Assembly (NCBI GenBank): GCA_002412985.1
Contig: DHWC01000039.1
Coordinates: 840 to 9,247, forward strand
Reading direction: 5' to 3'
Source of the DNA: Methylocystaceae bacterium UBA5192
GTDB lineage: Bacteria; Pseudomonadota; Alphaproteobacteria; Rhizobiales; Beijerinckiaceae
DNA: 8,408 bases
Positions within the stretch are counted from its first letter, which is position 1, and each line of letters opens with the position of its first letter. Made by a program: the position numbers and the translations under genes. Of the stretch, positions 6,668 through 8,408 are shown in pieces. The notes under the pieces are model-generated. The model saw nothing but the letters and a program-made list of their open reading frames with translations. It did no database searches and was not told the origin of the DNA.

Positions 6668-6698
6668 TTCATGCGGCTCATATGCTGGTGAGGCCCTC

Positions 6699-6727
6699 TT
6701 TTAACTGAAAAAACGTCGAAATGTCTA
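6699..6727 (-). promoter_or_regulatory. candidate promoter of rnd-lptC-lptA
   Basis: Read on the - strand, TAGACA (6727-6722) and TTAAAA (6704-6699) are separated by 17 bases, giving a start about 25 bases before the rnd ATG. The -35 matches TTGACA at 5 of 6 positions, but the -10 is poor (about 3 of 6). It is a weak prediction, favoured by position in the divergent intergenic region. Confidence 0.27.
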
Positions 6728-6796
6728 AATTCCGTGAGATGCCCCCTTGTCAGCGCCTGTTGGGCTGGCCAGTAATGCCCTAACTCTAGCCATCAT

Positions 6797-6800
6797 AGGT
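6797..6800 (+). promoter_or_regulatory. ribosome binding site favouring GTG 6807
   Basis: AGGT (6797-6800), with GG ending 7 bases before GTG 6807, favours that start for the transporter. The rival TTG 6747 has a GAG about 8 bases upstream, so the choice is not settled. Confidence 0.35.
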
Positions 6801-6806
6801 AAAAGC

Positions 6807-7919
6807 GTGATCGACGAAACAAATGGATTTGACGCTGTTGAGCGCCGCTTTAACGCGCGATTTATCGAATTATCGATACGTCTGCTGGTGATTGGCCTGC
6901 TGTTTTATTGGACCATCATAATCATCGAGCCCTTTGCCGCTATTTTTGTCTGGAGCGGTGTAATGGCGGTGGCTTTTTATCCGCTGTTCAATAAATTTTC
7001 AGCGCTACTTGGCGGTCGTCAGATTATCGCGGCGAGCTTGATGACATTAGCTGGTCTTTTGCTTGTTATTGGTCCAGCGACTTGGGTGGCTTTTGGTTTT
7101 ATTGAACCTGTCAAAGATTTGATTGCTGGGATTGAGTCGGGTGATCTATCTATTCCCCCGCCAGCTGAGTCCGTAAAAGATTGGCCGCTCATTGGTGGAC
7201 AAATATACGCCTATTGGGAGCTGGCTTCGACAAATCTCACCAGTGCGCTGTCGATGATTGCGCCACAGCTTAAACCTGTTGGACAATATATGCTTGGTAT
7301 GGCGCGCAACGCTGGCGATGGCACATTAAAATTTCTGTTGTCCGTTATCCTAACAGGATTTGTCATCGCTTCAGGCGCGCAACTCCTCGTCATGATCCGC
7401 GCTTTGGCGCGTCGGATTAATCCGTCAAGCGGCGATAAATTCGTTGATCTCGCCGGCGCGACAATTAACGCTGTCTCGCGCGGCGTTATGGGCGTTTCTC
7501 TGGGTCAGGCCGTTATTGGCGGCATTGGCATTGGACTTGCCAAAGTGCCGGCTGCAAGTCTTTTGACAATGGCGATCCTTGTTCTAGGTATTATTCAAAT
7601 TGGTCCCTTACTTGTTGTCGCGCCAGTGATTTTTTGGGCCTGGACGCATCTCAATACCGGACCAGCCATTGCTCTGACGCTGTGTATGCTCACCGTTAAC
7701 TACATGGATAATGTGCTCAAGCCGATGTTATTGGCCCATGGCCTGTCAACGCCAATGCTAGTTATTTTCATCGGCGTGATCGGCGGCGTCATTGCGCACG
7801 GATTGCCTGGCCTTTTTGTGGGGCCCGTCGTGCTGGCGGTCGTTTGGGATTTAGGCAAGGCCTGGATTGAAGAAGATCCGCTTGAACCGGATCTTCCCTC
7901 AGTGCAGTCTGGGCAATAG
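6807..7919 (+). CDS. AI-2E/PerM family membrane transporter
   Basis: This is a polytopic inner-membrane protein of the AI-2E (UPF0118, YdiK/PerM) family. Some members export autoinducer-2 and others act in Na+/H+ exchange; substrate cannot be read from sequence. From GTG 6807 it has 370 residues, with about eight hydrophobic segments near 22-40, 42-60, 74-98, 173-197, 225-245, 250-278, 284-300 and 314-347. The soluble stretch about 100-170 is the family's variable loop. The conserved C-terminal core MLVIFIGVIGGVIAHGLPG (317-335) with FVGPVVLAVVW (337-347) is the best family marker. It ends in an acidic tail. TTG 6747 would add 20 residues (390 total). The gene is divergent from rnd and convergent with the MltB-like gene. 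I assign no symbol because family members differ in function. Confidence 0.9.
   Translation: MIDETNGFDAVERRFNARFIELSIRLLVIGLLFYWTIIIIEPFAAIFVWSGVMAVAFYPLFNKFSALLGGRQIIAASLMTLAGLLLVIGPATWVAFGFIEPVKDLIAGIESGDLSIPPPAESVKDWPLIGGQIYAYWELASTNLTSALSMIAPQLKPVGQYMLGMARNAGDGTLKFLLSVILTGFVIASGAQLLVMIRALARRINPSSGDKFVDLAGATINAVSRGVMGVSLGQAVIGGIGIGLAKVPAASLLTMAILVLGIIQIGPLLVVAPVIFWAWTHLNTGPAIALTLCMLTVNYMDNVLKPMLLAHGLSTPMLVIFIGVIGGVIAHGLPGLFVGPVVLAVVWDLGKAWIEEDPLEPDLPSVQSGQ
7872..7896. repeat. perfect 9-bp inverted repeat at the transporter 3' end
   Basis: GAAGATCCG (7872-7880) and CGGATCTTC (7888-7896) are exact complements around a 7-base loop, inside codons for the acidic C-terminal tail. There is no T run on the + side and only TTCTTC on the - side. 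It is therefore not a standard terminator, though it could form a stable RNA hairpin in either transcript. Confidence 0.5.
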
Positions 7920-7948
7920 CAAAGAAAAAAACGGAATAAATATTTAAG

Positions 7949-7961
7949 CGATAGACTATCG
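7949..7961. repeat. short palindrome over the MltB-like stop codon
   Basis: CGATAG and CTATCG flank a single central A (7955), and the element includes the TAG stop of the - strand gene. Just beyond it on the - strand are another palindrome, TAAATATTTA (7937-7946), and a run of seven T. The T run is too far from the hairpin for a classical terminator. This 36-bp AT-rich gap between convergent stops may still end transcription weakly. Confidence 0.35.
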
Positions 7962-8408
7962 ACCGCGCAGAGCGTTTAATACTTTCAAACTTGCGCGGCC
8001 GTTGCGCGGTAAGCCAACGCGACCTTGGAAGTCAGCAATGGCTTCTTTCGATTTTGTCCCAATGACGCCGTCGGCGTCGCCAACATCATAGCCCTGGCGT
8101 GTGAGCAGAGCTTGTAATTCGCGGCGTTCAGTGCGTGAAAGTCCTGGGTCATCAGTTGGCCAAGGCGTTTGAATGCCATGGCCGCCGCGCAACAGATCTG
8201 AAAGAACGCAAATTGCCAGCGCATAAGCGTCTGATGCGTTATAACTATAAATCGCGTCAAAGTTTTTTGTTACTAAAAACGCCGGGCCGTCAGCGCCTGC
8301 AGGTAAAAGGAGCGCGGCTGAGCCCTCGCCTAAGCCGCTGCCATCTAATTTGGTTATGCCACGCGCTTCCCATTGTGAAAGAGATTGACGATGTCTGCGT
8401 CCCGACGG
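7956..8408 (-). CDS. MltB-type lytic murein transglycosylase, C-terminal part
   Basis: Partial: the gene continues beyond the right edge and 150 residues are visible. Visible residues 1-73 are the end of the SLT_2 (MltB/family 3) catalytic domain, including KNFDAIYSYNASDAYALAI (48-66), which matches the NFxAIxxYNxSxxYALAV block of this family. A linker rich in Gly, Pro and Thr follows. A PG_binding_1 domain covers about 91-148 with RRELQALLTRQGYDVGDADG (95-114) and IGTKSKEAIADFQ (116-128). The stop is TAG (7958-7956). The catalytic Glu lies upstream, outside the window, so activity cannot be judged. Domain order (SLT_2 then peptidoglycan binding) is usual for alphaproteobacterial MltB-like proteins. 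It is expected to be exported, but the signal peptide is not in view. It is convergent with the transporter gene, with 36 bp between stops. Confidence 0.9.
   Translation of the reverse strand, partial: PSGRRHRQSLSQWEARGITKLDGSGLGEGSAALLLPAGADGPAFLVTKNFDAIYSYNASDAYALAICVLSDLLRGGHGIQTPWPTDDPGLSRTERRELQALLTRQGYDVGDADGVIGTKSKEAIADFQGRVGLPRNGRASLKVLNALRGR

Noticed and set aside
6664..6681. A 5-codon upstream ORF on the - strand (ATG AGC CGC ATG AAA TGA) whose stop overlaps the rnd start as ATGA.
   Set aside because: Five-codon frames are common by chance, and no ribosome binding site lies at a normal distance before it. Without conservation data it cannot be called regulatory.
1..8408. A hidden defence, mobile or novel multi-gene system.
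   Set aside because: Every sizeable gene belongs to a known housekeeping or envelope family. There are no integrases, transposases, toxin-antitoxin pairs, CRISPR-like repeats or abrupt shifts in base composition visible by eye.

Overview
The window is an ordinary piece of chromosome from an alphaproteobacterium, most likely of the order Hyphomicrobiales (Rhizobiales). The reasons are a short HRDC-less RNase D directly upstream of lptC and lptA, an EttA-type ABC-F protein, a TesA-like exported esterase, an MltB-type transglycosylase with a C-terminal peptidoglycan-binding domain, and a base composition that looks near 50% GC. No placement below order is supported. No phage, transposon, CRISPR, tRNA or rRNA sequence is visible.

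Layout. Positions 1-55 hold the last codons of an unidentified + strand gene, followed by a strong intrinsic terminator (112-142). purD (166-1443, -) follows and is divergent from a TTG-started, signal-peptide-bearing SGNH/GDSL esterase (1555-2226, +). Next is ettA (2297-3949, +). The stretch 3950-4251 holds a possible unannotated 56-codon ORF (3954-4124) and a terminator-like hairpin (4149-4188). A small lytic transglycosylase lipoprotein (4252-4752, +) then runs tail-to-tail, with 3 bp between stop codons, into a - strand operon whose transcription order is rnd (6053-6667), lptC (5304-6002), lptA (4756-5307). Divergent from rnd is a polytopic AI-2E/PerM family transporter (about 6807-7919, +). 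It converges on the 3' part of an MltB-like lytic transglycosylase (7956-8408, -), which is cut by the window edge.

How the genes fit together. purD (purine synthesis) and ettA (translation under low energy) are housekeeping genes. Most of the rest concerns the cell envelope. LptC and LptA form part of the inner-membrane-to-periplasm LPS bridge, two unrelated lytic transglycosylases act on peptidoglycan, and the esterase is exported. RNase D is a 3'-5' exoribonuclease that, as far as I recall, commonly precedes lptC in this group.

I see no previously undescribed system here. The points most worth checking are the possible small gene after ettA, the esterase whose expected catalytic Asp is Gly, and the absence of lptB (and rpoN) after lptA. 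Several start codons are non-ATG (TTG or GTG), so start calls deserve care.
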